Positions 30,715-40,750 of a DNA stretch of 44,146 nucleotides are shown one piece after another. The notes below the pieces were generated by a model, which saw only the letters and a list, made by a program, of their open reading frames with translations, ran no database searches and had not been told where the DNA came from. Both the position numbers and the translations under genes were made by a program. Origin of the DNA: Saccharopolyspora soli (GTDB taxonomy: Bacteria > Actinomycetota > Actinomycetes > Mycobacteriales > Pseudonocardiaceae); NCBI RefSeq assembly GCF_022678645.1, contig NZ_JALBWV010000068.1, forward strand, positions 1 to 44,146. Reading direction: 5' to 3'. Each line of letters opens with the position of its first letter. The first letter of the stretch is position 1.

Positions 30715-31665
30715 CTAGTCCGACATGAGGTGGGCGCGCGGATGGGCTGTCGCGTAAACCTCCCGCAGCGTGTTCACGGTGATCAGGGTGTAAACCTGGG
30801 TTGTGGTCACCGATGCGTGGCCCAGCAGTTCCTGCACCACGCGGACGTCCGCGCCACCCTCCACGAGATGTGTGGCGAACGAGTGGCGCAGCACGTGCGG
30901 CGACACCGACCCGGCGATTCCGGCGCGCTGCGCGGCAGCTTTCAACGCGTGCCACGCGCTTTGCCGGGAAAGCCGGGTACCGCGCGAATTCAGGAACACC
31001 GCCGCACTGCCGCGACCCCGCGCCGCCAGGCTCGGCCTGGCTCGAACCAAGTAGGCGTCCAGCGCCGCCAGGGCCGGTCGGCCGATGGGAACCAGCCGTT
31101 GGCGGCCACCCTTGCCGTCGAGCAGGACGGTGCGAGCGGTGCCATCGACGTCGTCGACGTCCAGGCCGACCGCCTCGGAAATCCGCGCCCCGGTCGAGTA
31201 CAGCAATTCCAGCAGTGCCCGGTCCCGCAAGCCCCGGACGTCGTCGCCACCGGCGTGGTCGAGCAGCGTTCCCACATCGTCGATGGAAAGCGCTTTGGGA
31301 AGTCGTTTCGGCAAGCTCGGCGGCGCGACCTCGCGGGCGACGTCGACCGCCAGCAGCCCTTCGGCATGCCCGAACCGGTGCAGACCGCGGGCTGCCACCA
31401 ACGCCCGAGCTGCTGACGACGGCGCGAGCGGGGGCCGTTGCTCGGTGCCTTCCCGCAACTCGGCCAGGAACCCCGACAGGTGCGCCGAGCGCACCTCGGC
31501 GAGCTCGGAAATGCCTTCCGCGACCAGGAATTCGGCGTATCGACGCAGGTCCCTGGCATAGGAGTCAAGAGTGCTGCCAGCGGTGCCGCGTTCCACGGCG
31601 AGGTGATCGAGGTAGCCGGTGATCGCCCCGCGCAGTTGCGGCGGCAGCGACTCGAAGCCCTTCAC
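30715..31665 (-). CDS. xerD: Site-specific tyrosine recombinase XerD
   Basis: A 316-residue recombinase. The SAM-like N-terminal core-binding domain (10-105) is followed by the catalytic domain with all active residues visible: Arg in STGARISEAV, Lys in DGKGGRQR, HVLRH (His and Arg), LGHAS (His) and the nucleophile Tyr in TTTQVYT. It resolves chromosome dimers at dif with XerC during division. The GTG at 31665 overlaps the Nudix TGA by 4 bases, the same Nudix-xerD junction order as Rv1700-Rv1701. No integrase-like extensions or mobile-element flanks are present, so this is the housekeeping enzyme. Confidence 0.95.
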   Translation of the reverse strand: MKGFESLPPQLRGAITGYLDHLAVERGTAGSTLDSYARDLRRYAEFLVAEGISELAEVRSAHLSGFLAELREGTEQRPPLAPSSAARALVAARGLHRFGHAEGLLAVDVAREVAPPSLPKRLPKALSIDDVGTLLDHAGGDDVRGLRDRALLELLYSTGARISEAVGLDVDDVDGTARTVLLDGKGGRQRLVPIGRPALAALDAYLVRARPSLAARGRGSAAVFLNSRGTRLSRQSAWHALKAAAQRAGIAGSVSPHVLRHSFATHLVEGGADVRVVQELLGHASVTTTQVYTLITVNTLREVYATAHPRAHLMSD

Positions 31666-32309
31666 CGCGCCGCGAAGCGACGCGGCCGATCACGCCACTC
31701 GGCGTCCGCCGGGCGCGGCCGAGCGCGGCCGTCGCGAATCGCCTGGGCGGCGAGCAGCCCGGCCACCGCCGGACCGTTGACGATCTCCCCAGCCAGCGCC
31801 ATCCGCACCGCCTCGGCCAGCGGGAACCGCCGGATCACCAGATCCGCCTCCTCGTCCCCGACCGCCGCCGGGCGGTCCACATCGGACAATCCGGTGCCCA
31901 GGAACACCCGCACGCTCTCGTCGGTGAATCCGGGCGAGGTCGCGACGTCGACCAGCACCGACCAGTCCCGCGCCGCGATCCCGGCCTCTTCGGCGAGCTC
32001 CCGCTGCGCCGTGCGCACCGGATCCTCCCCGGCGACGTCGAGCAGCCCGGCTGGCAGCTCCCAAAGCCGCCGACCGATCGGATACCGGTACTGGTGGATG
32101 AGCACGACCTCCTCGTGCTCGTCCAACGCCACCACCGCGACGGCACCGAGGTGCTCGACGACCTCGCGGCGGGCCTGCCCGCCACCGGGCATCCCGACCT
32201 CGTCGGCCCGCAACGCGAGGATCTTGCCGACGTACACGTCAGCGCTGGCCAGGGTGGTGAACTCGTGCTCGCCGTTGGTGCGCGCGACACCGTTCTCCGT
32301 CGTGTCCAC
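31662..32309 (-). CDS. Nudix hydrolase, ADP-ribose pyrophosphatase-like
   Basis: A 215-residue Nudix enzyme. The Nudix box is in the ELPAGLLDVAGED...RTAQRELAEEAG region, with the catalytic REL.EE.G in place. One residue is inserted between the first Gly and Glu, which is common in actinobacterial ADPRases. A Pro some 15 residues after the box (SPGFTDE) is a mark of ADP-ribose specificity. It hydrolyses ADP-ribose to AMP and ribose 5-phosphate. The GTG start at 32309 is preceded by a purine-rich GGGTGGTGG. It overlaps xerD at its end and follows pyrG by 101 bases. That gap contains one copy of a 22-base repeat. Confidence 0.92.
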   Translation of the reverse strand: MDTTENGVARTNGEHEFTTLASADVYVGKILALRADEVGMPGGGQARREVVEHLGAVAVVALDEHEEVVLIHQYRYPIGRRLWELPAGLLDVAGEDPVRTAQRELAEEAGIAARDWSVLVDVATSPGFTDESVRVFLGTGLSDVDRPAAVGDEEADLVIRRFPLAEAVRMALAGEIVNGPAVAGLLAAQAIRDGRARPRPADAEWRDRPRRFAAR

Positions 32310-32364
32310 GCCACCACCCTAGAACCAGCTGGCATCAGAGCACGACTGCCGCAACTCCCGCCGG

Positions 32365-32386
32365 GGTTCCGCCACCCGCACCGCCA
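32365..32386. repeat. Dispersed 22-bp intergenic repeat, copy 1
   Basis: This 22-base segment in the pyrG-Nudix gap starts GGTTCCGCC and ends CCGCACCGCCA. It matches 38498-38519 at 21 of 22 positions. Both copies lie outside genes and in the same orientation. Confidence 0.6.
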
Positions 32387-32410
32387 TCCAGAACGAGCCT
32401 GGAAACAACC

Positions 32411-34114
<1,704 letters not shown>

Positions 34115-34328
34115 CAACAAAAGCTCCCCGTGGTCAAGCCGTCGCCTGGCTGGATATCTGCGCTGGCAGGACGGCTGGATCCGTCTCTCCCACGGAATTC
34201 CAGCCTAACGCACGACCGTCCGGACGCGCACCGAGACCCGCCGCTGCCCCACAGGGGTACTGAGCATCCACACCCGTCCCACCAGCACCACCCGCACCGC
34301 AAAGCAAAACGAGTTCAAAGACAGACCC

Positions 34329-35267
34329 TCAGCCGCGGGTGTTCGGCACCGGGCCTTGGGCGCTGCTGGCGACGCCGTAGTGCCCGGACTGCCGATCGGC
34401 CTGCTCGCGCACCGCCAGGACCACTGCTACCCGTCCCGAACTGCTGCCGACGTTATCCACTGTGGACAGGATCGAGGAGATCGCGGGGTCCGCGCGGGCC
34501 ACCCCGACTGCCCCGGTCCCGTCGGCCGAACCGGTGTCACCGGCGAGCACCGCGCCCTGGCCAGCGCGGTCGATCTGGGTCGCGAACCGGGCCAGGGTCG
34601 CGGCCCGGTCCCCCGCGCTGTCGCCATCGATGCGACCACCGGTCAGCACCACCGCGAGCTGCGCGGGCCGCAGTCCGGGCGAGGCCATCGCGAAGCCGCC
34701 ATCGGCCAACCCGGCCAACGCCGCCTCGCGTTCCTGGTCGCCGGTTTGGGGTTGACCGCTCTGCGGATTCAGCAGGGTCAGCGGCCCGATGAGGCCCCCG
34801 GCCAGGGTGCCCGGATCCGCCGCGGTGGGCAGTTGCACACCGGCGGGCAGCAGTTCGGTGACGACCCGACGCAGCTGGTCTGCCCGATCCGGGTCGGCGA
34901 ACGCCTCCCCCAGGTGCACCTCGCCGGTCAGGTCCGCCCCTGCGGCGCGCAGCAGTTGCGCCACCGCGTCGCGCTGCTGCTCGGAAACGTCCGCCGAAGC
35001 GATCAGCACGACGCTGCGCTGCGCCAACTGGTCCTGCACGGCCATCGGACCGATCGTCGAATTGACCCGCTCAGCCGCGGCGACCTGCGCTTTGAGCGCC
35101 GTTCGTTCGGCGCGCAGGTCGTCGACCTGGTCCTGCAACGACTGCCGTTCGTGGCCCACACCGGTCAGCAGCCGGTCGCTGACCGAGGAGGAGCCGACCA
35201 CGACTCCCACGGCCAACGCCAGGAAGACCGCGGCGATCGACACGATGTGGTACCGCAACGAGATCAC
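34329..35267 (-). CDS. steB: SteB / MctB-family membrane protein
   Basis: A 312-residue protein with one N-terminal membrane helix (about 6-27, HIVSIAAVFLALAVGVVVGSS), a coiled-coil stretch (35-70) and a large extracytoplasmic domain. The mycobacterial homologue (Rv1698, MctB) was described as a copper-export outer membrane protein. The corynebacterial homologue SteB works with SteA in cell separation through the RipC-FtsEX pathway. The GTG at 35267 overlaps the steA TGA by 4 bases, so the two are made together, which favours the SteB reading. The symbol is by homology and context, and the copper role is not supported by any visible metal motif. Confidence 0.85.
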   Translation of the reverse strand: MISLRYHIVSIAAVFLALAVGVVVGSSSVSDRLLTGVGHERQSLQDQVDDLRAERTALKAQVAAAERVNSTIGPMAVQDQLAQRSVVLIASADVSEQQRDAVAQLLRAAGADLTGEVHLGEAFADPDRADQLRRVVTELLPAGVQLPTAADPGTLAGGLIGPLTLLNPQSGQPQTGDQEREAALAGLADGGFAMASPGLRPAQLAVVLTGGRIDGDSAGDRAATLARFATQIDRAGQGAVLAGDTGSADGTGAVGVARADPAISSILSTVDNVGSSSGRVAVVLAVREQADRQSGHYGVASSAQGPVPNTRG

Positions 35268-36448
35268 GTGAACAGCCCCTTGAAGTATGCGGACACGGAG
35301 TTGCCGGTGTCGGCGAGCACGTCGAGGAACGCAGTGCCCAGCCCGGAGACCACCAGCGCCACGGCCACCACCAACAGCACCGAGGTGACCAGCATCACGA
35401 TGGCGCTGGTGGGCGTCCTGCTGCGCTGCAGGGTGGCCACCGCCGGGCCGTCGATGACCTTGCTGCCCAACCGCAGTCGGGTGAGGAACGTCGACGGGTT
35501 CGAACCGGAGCGCCCGCGGTCGAGGAATTCGCCCAGCGTCGCCTGGAAACCGACGGTGATCACCAGGCTCGCCTGGTGCGCGTCTGCGAGCAGCAGCGCC
35601 AGGTCCTCCGGATTGCCGGACGCCGGGAAGGTCACCGCGCCGATGGCGAGGTCCTGGATGCGTTCCAGGCCGGGGGCGTGCCCGTCGAGGTGGGCGGGAA
35701 TCACCAGTTCCGCGCCGCACTTCAGGGTGTCGGTGCTGATGCCGTCCGGGTCGCCGACGATGACGTCCGGTTTGTACCCGCCCTTGACCAGCGCGTCGGC
35801 ACCGCCCTCGACGCCGATCAGCACCGGCCGGTACTCCCGGATGTACTTCTTCAACCGTTTCAAGTCATCGGTGTGGCCGTAACCCGGCGCCAGCACGAGC
35901 ACCTGCCGGTCGGCCAACGGCACGGTCAGCTCGGGCACGCCGATGCCGTCGAGGATGAGCGTCCGCTCCTTGCGCAGGAACTCGATCGTGTTCGCCGAGA
36001 ACGCCTCCAGCTGCGCCGACATCCCGGCCTTGGCCTCGATCAGCAGGTCAGCGATCGAGTTGGCGTCCTGCTCGGTCCCACGCCCGATTTCCCGATCCCC
36101 GACGAACACCCCGCCCTCGTGCAGCCGGATCTTCGAGCCGTCCTTGATCCGGTGCACGACCTCCGGGCCGACCCCATCGATCAGCGCGACACCCGCCGAC
36201 AGCAGCACTTCGGGTCCGAGGTTCGGATATCGCCCGGAAATCGACGGCGCGGCGTTGACCACTCCGACCACTCCGGCGACGACCAGCGCCTGGGCAGTGC
36301 TCCGGTCCAGGTCCGCGTGGTCCATCACCGCGATGTCGCCAGCACGGACGCGGCGCAGCACCCCGCCTGAACGTCGCTCGACCCTGGCGATCCCGACGAC
36401 GCCGGGCAGTTTTTCCTGCTGACGGGCAAGCAGACCGCTGAGCTTCAT
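35264..36448 (-). CDS. steA: Cell-separation protein SteA
   Basis: A 394-residue protein. The ATG at 36448 (MKLSGLLARQ) is preferred over an upstream in-frame start that would extend into non-conserved sequence. Most of it is a cytoplasmic nucleotide-binding-like domain related to thiamin pyrophosphokinase (PVLIGVEGGADALVKGGYKPDVIVGDPDG, seen as GGADALVKGGYKPDVIVGD). A membrane helix near 344-368 lies just before the C-terminus. In Corynebacterium SteA forms a complex with SteB and affects septal peptidoglycan splitting. It is encoded just before steB and 90 bases after recN, the same place as in mycobacteria (Rv1697). Confidence 0.9.
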   Translation of the reverse strand: MKLSGLLARQQEKLPGVVGIARVERRSGGVLRRVRAGDIAVMDHADLDRSTAQALVVAGVVGVVNAAPSISGRYPNLGPEVLLSAGVALIDGVGPEVVHRIKDGSKIRLHEGGVFVGDREIGRGTEQDANSIADLLIEAKAGMSAQLEAFSANTIEFLRKERTLILDGIGVPELTVPLADRQVLVLAPGYGHTDDLKRLKKYIREYRPVLIGVEGGADALVKGGYKPDVIVGDPDGISTDTLKCGAELVIPAHLDGHAPGLERIQDLAIGAVTFPASGNPEDLALLLADAHQASLVITVGFQATLGEFLDRGRSGSNPSTFLTRLRLGSKVIDGPAVATLQRSRTPTSAIVMLVTSVLLVVAVALVVSGLGTAFLDVLADTGNSVSAYFKGLFT

Positions 36449-36538
36449 GCGCCGATAGTGGCAAACCGACCACACGTTGTTGATCCGCCACGCCGATGGC
36501 GTTGACCCGCTCGCGCCAAATCGGTTGGACCGAAAGGC

Positions 36539-38335
36539 CTACTTCTTGCTGTGCCCCGCTTTTCCGCGCCGCCGGAACCGCGCCTGGGCCAACTTGTACG
36601 CCGTGGCGGTGTTCAGCAGCTCCTCCGCGTGGGCCCGGCCGGTCTCCGTCGAGTCGAGCCCGGCCAACATCCGCGCCAGTTCGACCACCCGCCGTTCGTC
36701 GGCGACCACCCGCACATCGCTGCGCGTCAGCCCACCGTCGGCAGCTCCCTTGTCCACCACCAGGTGGCGATCGGCGTACGCGGCGACCTGCGGCAGGTGC
36801 GTGACCACCACGACCTGGTGGGTCCGAGCCAGCCGGGCCAGCCGCCGCCCGATCTCCACCGCCGCCCGACCACCGACCCCGGCGTCGACCTCGTCGAACA
36901 CCAGCGTGGGCACCGTGTCGGCATCGGCGAGCACGACCTCCAGCGCCAGCATCACGCGGGACAGCTCGCCGCCTGACGCGCCCTTGTGGATCGGCAGCGC
37001 GGGAGCGCCGGAATGCGCGATCAACTGCAACTCGACCTCGTCGACGCCATCCGGCCCGGCATGCACCGTCTTGCCTCGCACCGACAACGCGGACGGGTCG
37101 CCGGTGTCGGTCTCCTTCGCCTGGACGACGACTTCGAGCCGAGCTTGCGGCATGGCCAGCCCGTCCAGCTCCTCCGACACCGCCGCGGCGAGCCCGACCG
37201 CAGCCTCTTCCCGCGCCGCGGACAACGCAGCCGCGTGTTCGGCCAGTTCCACCGCGAGTTCATCGCGCCGCGCGGCCAAGGCCGCCAGCGCCTCCTCCGA
37301 AGTGTCCATTCCGGACAGACGGGTGCGCGCATCTTCGGCCCAGGCCAGCACGCCGTCGACGTCCGCGGCGTACTTCTTCGTCAACTGCTTGAGTTCGGCT
37401 TGCCGGGCCAGCACCTGCTCCAGCCGGGCCGGGTCGGCGTCCAACCGGTCCAGGTACCCGCCGAGCTCACCGCCCACGTCGGCCAACACCGCGACGGCCT
37501 CCGCCACCCGCGGCTCCAACTCCCGCAGCACCGGGTCCTCAGCGGCCGAGAGACGCCGCCGGGCCTCTCCGATCAGGCCGATCGCGCCCGGCGAATCCGG
37601 ATCGCCGTCGGCCGCTCCGGTCAACGCCAAGTGCGCCCCGGTGGCGATCTCCCGGAGCTGGTCGACGTCCGCGAGTCGACGGGCCTCGTCGACCAAAGCC
37701 ACGTCCTCGCCCTGTTCCGGGGCGACGGCCTCGATTTCGGCCAAGCCGTGCCGGAGCAGTTCCGCTTCCCTGGCCAGTTCCCGCGAGCGCTCGGTGCGTT
37801 CGGTGAGCTCCCGGACCGCATCAGCCCACTCCGCGCGAACCCGCTGGTAGTCGCCGAGCACGTGCAGCACCGGTTCCCCGGCGAAGCGGTCCAGCACCGC
37901 GCGCTGCTCGCCAGGGCGCAACAACCGGAGCTGATCGTTCTGGCCGTGCACCGCCAGCACTTGGTCGGCCAGCTCGGACAACACCGCGTTGGGCACCGAA
38001 CGGCCACCGAGATGCGCTCGCGAACGCCCGTCGGCGGTCACGGTCCGCAGCGCGATCAGACTTCCGTCGTCGTCGGGTTCGGCCCCGGCATCGGCGGCGA
38101 CCTTGGCCGCCGGTGAGTCGATCGTGGTCTGGAACCGGCCCTCCACGACGGCACGCTGCGCACCGGAGCGGACCCGCGACGCATCGGCTCGACCACCGCC
38201 GAGCAGGTGCAGCCCGGTGACCACCATCGTCTTCCCGGCGCCGGTCTCACCGGTAACCACGGTCAGACCAGCGTGCAATGCGAGCGTGGCGTCGTCGATG
38301 ACGCCCAGTCCCTGGATGCGCATCTCCGCCAACAC
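36539..38335 (-). CDS. recN: DNA repair protein RecN
   Basis: A 598-residue SMC-like ATPase. The N-terminal Walker A is GETGAGKT (29-36). The central part (about 150-390) is rich in Glu, Ala, Leu and Arg and should form the antiparallel coiled coil. The C-terminal ABC signature GASGGELSRVMLALEVVL and Walker B PTLVFDEVDAGVGG complete the nucleotide site. It acts in double-strand break repair. The GTG start at 38335 gives VLAEMRIQGLGVIDDA, the usual actinobacterial beginning; an ATG four codons later lacks a free ribosome site. The 216-base gap upstream carries a short hairpin and a repeat copy. Confidence 0.97.
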   Translation of the reverse strand: MLAEMRIQGLGVIDDATLALHAGLTVVTGETGAGKTMVVTGLHLLGGGRADASRVRSGAQRAVVEGRFQTTIDSPAAKVAADAGAEPDDDGSLIALRTVTADGRSRAHLGGRSVPNAVLSELADQVLAVHGQNDQLRLLRPGEQRAVLDRFAGEPVLHVLGDYQRVRAEWADAVRELTERTERSRELAREAELLRHGLAEIEAVAPEQGEDVALVDEARRLADVDQLREIATGAHLALTGAADGDPDSPGAIGLIGEARRRLSAAEDPVLRELEPRVAEAVAVLADVGGELGGYLDRLDADPARLEQVLARQAELKQLTKKYAADVDGVLAWAEDARTRLSGMDTSEEALAALAARRDELAVELAEHAAALSAAREEAAVGLAAAVSEELDGLAMPQARLEVVVQAKETDTGDPSALSVRGKTVHAGPDGVDEVELQLIAHSGAPALPIHKGASGGELSRVMLALEVVLADADTVPTLVFDEVDAGVGGRAAVEIGRRLARLARTHQVVVVTHLPQVAAYADRHLVVDKGAADGGLTRSDVRVVADERRVVELARMLAGLDSTETGRAHAEELLNTATAYKLAQARFRRRGKAGHSKK

Positions 38336-38361
38336 ATCAACACCCTAGCGGCACAACCCGA

Positions 38362-38379
38362 CCAGCGGAGCCCCGCTGG
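38362..38379. terminator. Short hairpin between nadK and recN
   Basis: CCAGCGG and CCGCTGG pair perfectly around a 4-base loop in the 216-base gap. It lies after the nadK stop and 26 bases before the recN start on the minus strand. No T tract follows, so termination is only possible, and it could instead affect recN expression. Confidence 0.3.
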
Positions 38380-38497
38380 GGTGATCAGCACAAGCTTGAG
38401 ATCCGCGGCTGTTCGCACAACCGATCCCGTGGCACAGACCCAGATGTCGCCCAAGACCCGGTCCTCGCTTGTTCCACATTCCGCTGCGGGCCTCTGA

Positions 38498-38519
38498 GGT
38501 TCCGCTACCCGCACCGCCA
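38498..38519. repeat. Dispersed 22-bp intergenic repeat, copy 2
   Basis: This segment in the nadK-recN gap matches 32365-32386 at 21 of 22 positions and lies 32 bases past the end of nadK. A second weakly similar AT-poor flank follows each copy. It may be the edge of a larger dispersed element. Confidence 0.6.
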
Positions 38520-38551
38520 CGAAAGCCACTCCGCGCACTCTCTAAGCGCGG

Positions 38552-39448
38552 TCAACAGATGGTGGCGGGACCGCGCCAGCCTTGCACCGGTAGCTCGAAC
38601 TTGCGCACCAGGCGATCGGTGAACGCGGTGTCGTGCAACCGGACCAGCCGCAGCGGGGTGTCCCCGGCGGTCACCTCGACCCGCGCGCCCGGCGGCAGGT
38701 CGAAATGCCGTTGCCCGTCGCAGCACAGCACCGCGTGGTGGCCGTGCTGGTCGATCTCCAGCGCGACCAGCGACTCCCGCGACACCACCAGCGGGCGGGC
38801 GAAAAGCGCATGCGCGTTGCTCGGCACGACCAACAACGCCTGCACCTCCGGCCACACCACCGGGCCGCCCGCTGAGAAAGCGTAGGCAGTGGAACCGGTC
38901 GGGGTGGAGCACAGCACGCCGTCGCACCCGAACGCCGAAACCGGGTGGCCGTCGACCTCCACGACCACGTCGAGAATCCGCTCCCGGCTGCTCTTCTCGA
39001 CGCTGGCCTCGTTGAGCGCCCAGGTGTTGCCCAGCACCTCGCCATCGAGCTTCATGGCGATCTCGATGGTCATCCGTTCCTCGACGTGGTACCGCGACTC
39101 GACGACCGCGGCCAACGCCTCGTCGAGCGCATCGGAATCGGCCCCGGCCAGGAAACCCACCCGACCGAGGTTCACGCCGAAAACCGGCACATCCGCGAGC
39201 CGCGCGAGCTCAGCGGCGCGCAACAGCGTGCCATCCCCGCCGAGGACCAGGACGAGTTCCGTACCGGCCGCGGCCTGCGGACCGGGTGCCACCACCTGGC
39301 TGTAGCAGTCCGGGCTGAGTTCCGGCGCCTCCTCGGCGAGCACCCGCACCCGCAGGCCCGCGCCGACGAGTTGTCCGGCGACCTTCTCGGCGGTGCGCAA
39401 GTTGTGCTGCCTGCCGGTGTGCACCACCAGCAGCACCTCTCGGGTCAA
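38552..39448 (-). CDS. nadK: NAD kinase
   Basis: A 298-residue inorganic polyphosphate/ATP-NAD kinase. The GGDGT motif is at 70-74, with GVNLGRVGFL following, the conserved Asn-Glu in ALNEASVEK, and STPTGSTAYAFSAGGPVVWP for the second NAD-binding region. It phosphorylates NAD to NADP in the cytoplasm. The TTG start at 39448 has AAGGAG six bases before it and no better ATG or GTG lies close, so TTG is likely real. It stands between tlyA and recN as in mycobacteria (Rv1694-Rv1695-Rv1696), with gaps of 131 and 216 bases. Confidence 0.96.
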   Translation of the reverse strand: MTREVLLVVHTGRQHNLRTAEKVAGQLVGAGLRVRVLAEEAPELSPDCYSQVVAPGPQAAAGTELVLVLGGDGTLLRAAELARLADVPVFGVNLGRVGFLAGADSDALDEALAAVVESRYHVEERMTIEIAMKLDGEVLGNTWALNEASVEKSSRERILDVVVEVDGHPVSAFGCDGVLCSTPTGSTAYAFSAGGPVVWPEVQALLVVPSNAHALFARPLVVSRESLVALEIDQHGHHAVLCCDGQRHFDLPPGARVEVTAGDTPLRLVRLHDTAFTDRLVRKFELPVQGWRGPATIC

Positions 39449-39579
39449 CTCCTACTCCTTCGACGTTCCTTCGGCGGCGTCGCCGCCCGCGGTGTGGGAC
39501 CGCCGCGGATCTCGCAGCCGAGGCGGGATCCGAGGCTCCGCTGAGCGACGGCCCACGCAGACCACTTTAGAAACAATCT

Positions 39580-40419
39580 TCACCGGTGCGAGGTCTTGAC
39601 CGCAGTCTGCGGCCCTCGTCGAACCGCGTCCACCACCAGCGCCTCCGCAGCCGCATCATCGATGGCCGCGCCCGGACGCAGCCAGGCGAAGTACTCGACG
39701 TTGCCGGACGGACCTGGCAGCGGACTGGCCACGACACCACGCAGGCCCAGCCCGTCCTCAGCGGCGAACCGCACGACCTCCAGGACCGCTTCGGCCCGCA
39801 ACTGCGGATCTCGCACCACGCCACCTGAGCCTAACCGCTGTTTGCCCACCTCGAACTGCGGCTTGATCATCGGCACCAGATCGGCGTCCGGGGTGGCGCA
39901 GGCGACCAGCGCGGGCAGCACGAGCTTCAGCGAGATGAACGACAGGTCGGCCACCACCAGGTCCACTTCGCCGCCGATGTCCTCCGGGGTCAGCGACCGC
40001 ACGTTCGTCCGATCGTGGATCTTGACCCGGTCGTCGGTCTGCAACTTCCAATCGAGCTGGCCGTACCCGACATCGACGGCCACCACCTGGCGCGCGCCGC
40101 GACGCAGCAGCACGTCGGTGAATCCGCCGGTCGACGCTCCCGCGTCCAAGCAGCGCCGGTCGGCCACGGACAGCCCGTCGGGCTCGAACGCCTCCAGCGC
40201 ACCCACCAGCTTGTGCGCGCCGCGCGACGCCCAACCTGGGTCGTCGATGTCTTCGGCGACCACCACCGGCGCATCGATTTCGATCGCGGTGGCGGACTTG
40301 CGGGCCACCATGCCGCGCACGCTCACCCGACCCGCGGCGACCAACTCGGTGGCGTGCTCTCGGGATCGGGCGAGGCCGCGACGAACCAGTTCGGCATCCA
40401 ACCGCGACTTGCGTGGCAC
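39580..40419 (-). CDS. tlyA: rRNA 2'-O-methyltransferase TlyA
   Basis: A 279-residue protein with the GTG at 40419, which has AGGAG seven to eight bases upstream. A TTG three codons earlier overlaps the neighbour's TGA but leaves no ribosome-site spacing. The N-terminal S4 domain (4-65, SRLDAELVRRGLARSRE) binds RNA. The FtsJ-type domain has the SAM loop DAGASTGGFTD and the catalytic Lys/Asp/Lys/Glu set, seen in RGAHKL, VADLSFISLK, MIKPQFEVGK and GNVEYFAW. TlyA methylates cytidines in 16S and 23S rRNA and confers capreomycin sensitivity in mycobacteria. The older name haemolysin A is not supported as a function. Confidence 0.95.
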   Translation of the reverse strand: MPRKSRLDAELVRRGLARSREHATELVAAGRVSVRGMVARKSATAIEIDAPVVVAEDIDDPGWASRGAHKLVGALEAFEPDGLSVADRRCLDAGASTGGFTDVLLRRGARQVVAVDVGYGQLDWKLQTDDRVKIHDRTNVRSLTPEDIGGEVDLVVADLSFISLKLVLPALVACATPDADLVPMIKPQFEVGKQRLGSGGVVRDPQLRAEAVLEVVRFAAEDGLGLRGVVASPLPGPSGNVEYFAWLRPGAAIDDAAAEALVVDAVRRGPQTAVKTSHR

Positions 40420-40424
40420 TCCCG

Positions 40425-40655
40425 TCAACTCCTGTGCGCGCTCGTTGCGGAGAGGAGGTTGTCGGCCTTCGAAAGCGCATCGGTGAGCGCCGCGTGCACC
40501 GCCTCGAACCGTTCGACGTGCTCTGCGACAGGCAACTCCCGAACGTCGTCGAGTTCGGCCACCGCCGCCGTGATGGCGTCGATCGCCGGTTGACCGTCAT
40601 CGGCCGGGCGCACCAGCATCGCGGGATTCGGTGCCTGCTGCCACGGAGAGGTCAT
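40425..40655 (-). CDS. Conserved small actinobacterial protein of unknown function
   Basis: A 76-residue protein with no recognisable domain. It has a short Pro/Gln head (MTSPWQQAPNP) and then a mostly helical region with heptad-like Leu/Val/Ala spacing (VAELDDVRELPVAEHVERF, HAALTDALSKADNLL), perhaps a short coiled coil. The ATG at 40655 has a GGAGCAGGA stretch upstream. It sits between the HAD phosphatase and tlyA genes, the place of Rv1693 in M. tuberculosis, which supports it as a real gene. Its stop nearly touches tlyA, so it is probably co-translated. Confidence 0.78.
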   Translation of the reverse strand: MTSPWQQAPNPAMLVRPADDGQPAIDAITAAVAELDDVRELPVAEHVERFEAVHAALTDALSKADNLLSATSAHRS

Positions 40656-40750
40656 CCGTTCCTGCTCCCCTCGATCACGCCGCGACCGCTGTGCGGCGAC
40701 ATGTCCACGCTAGCCGAACGCCCGGACGGCGCCACCACGACATGCGCCGG

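Noticed and set aside
30273..30728. A 151-codon plus-strand frame in the xerD-parA gap.
   Set aside because: No domain, no ribosome site before the start, and its end overlaps the xerD stop region.
30715..31665. Integrase of a mobile element or prophage.
   Set aside because: The length, motifs and Nudix-xerD-parA-scpA context are those of housekeeping XerD, and no attachment site or phage genes are seen.
34329..35267. Calling this protein a copper exporter (MctB).
   Set aside because: No Cys or Met/His metal motif is visible, and co-translation with steA favours the cell-separation role, so copper export is left as an alternative.
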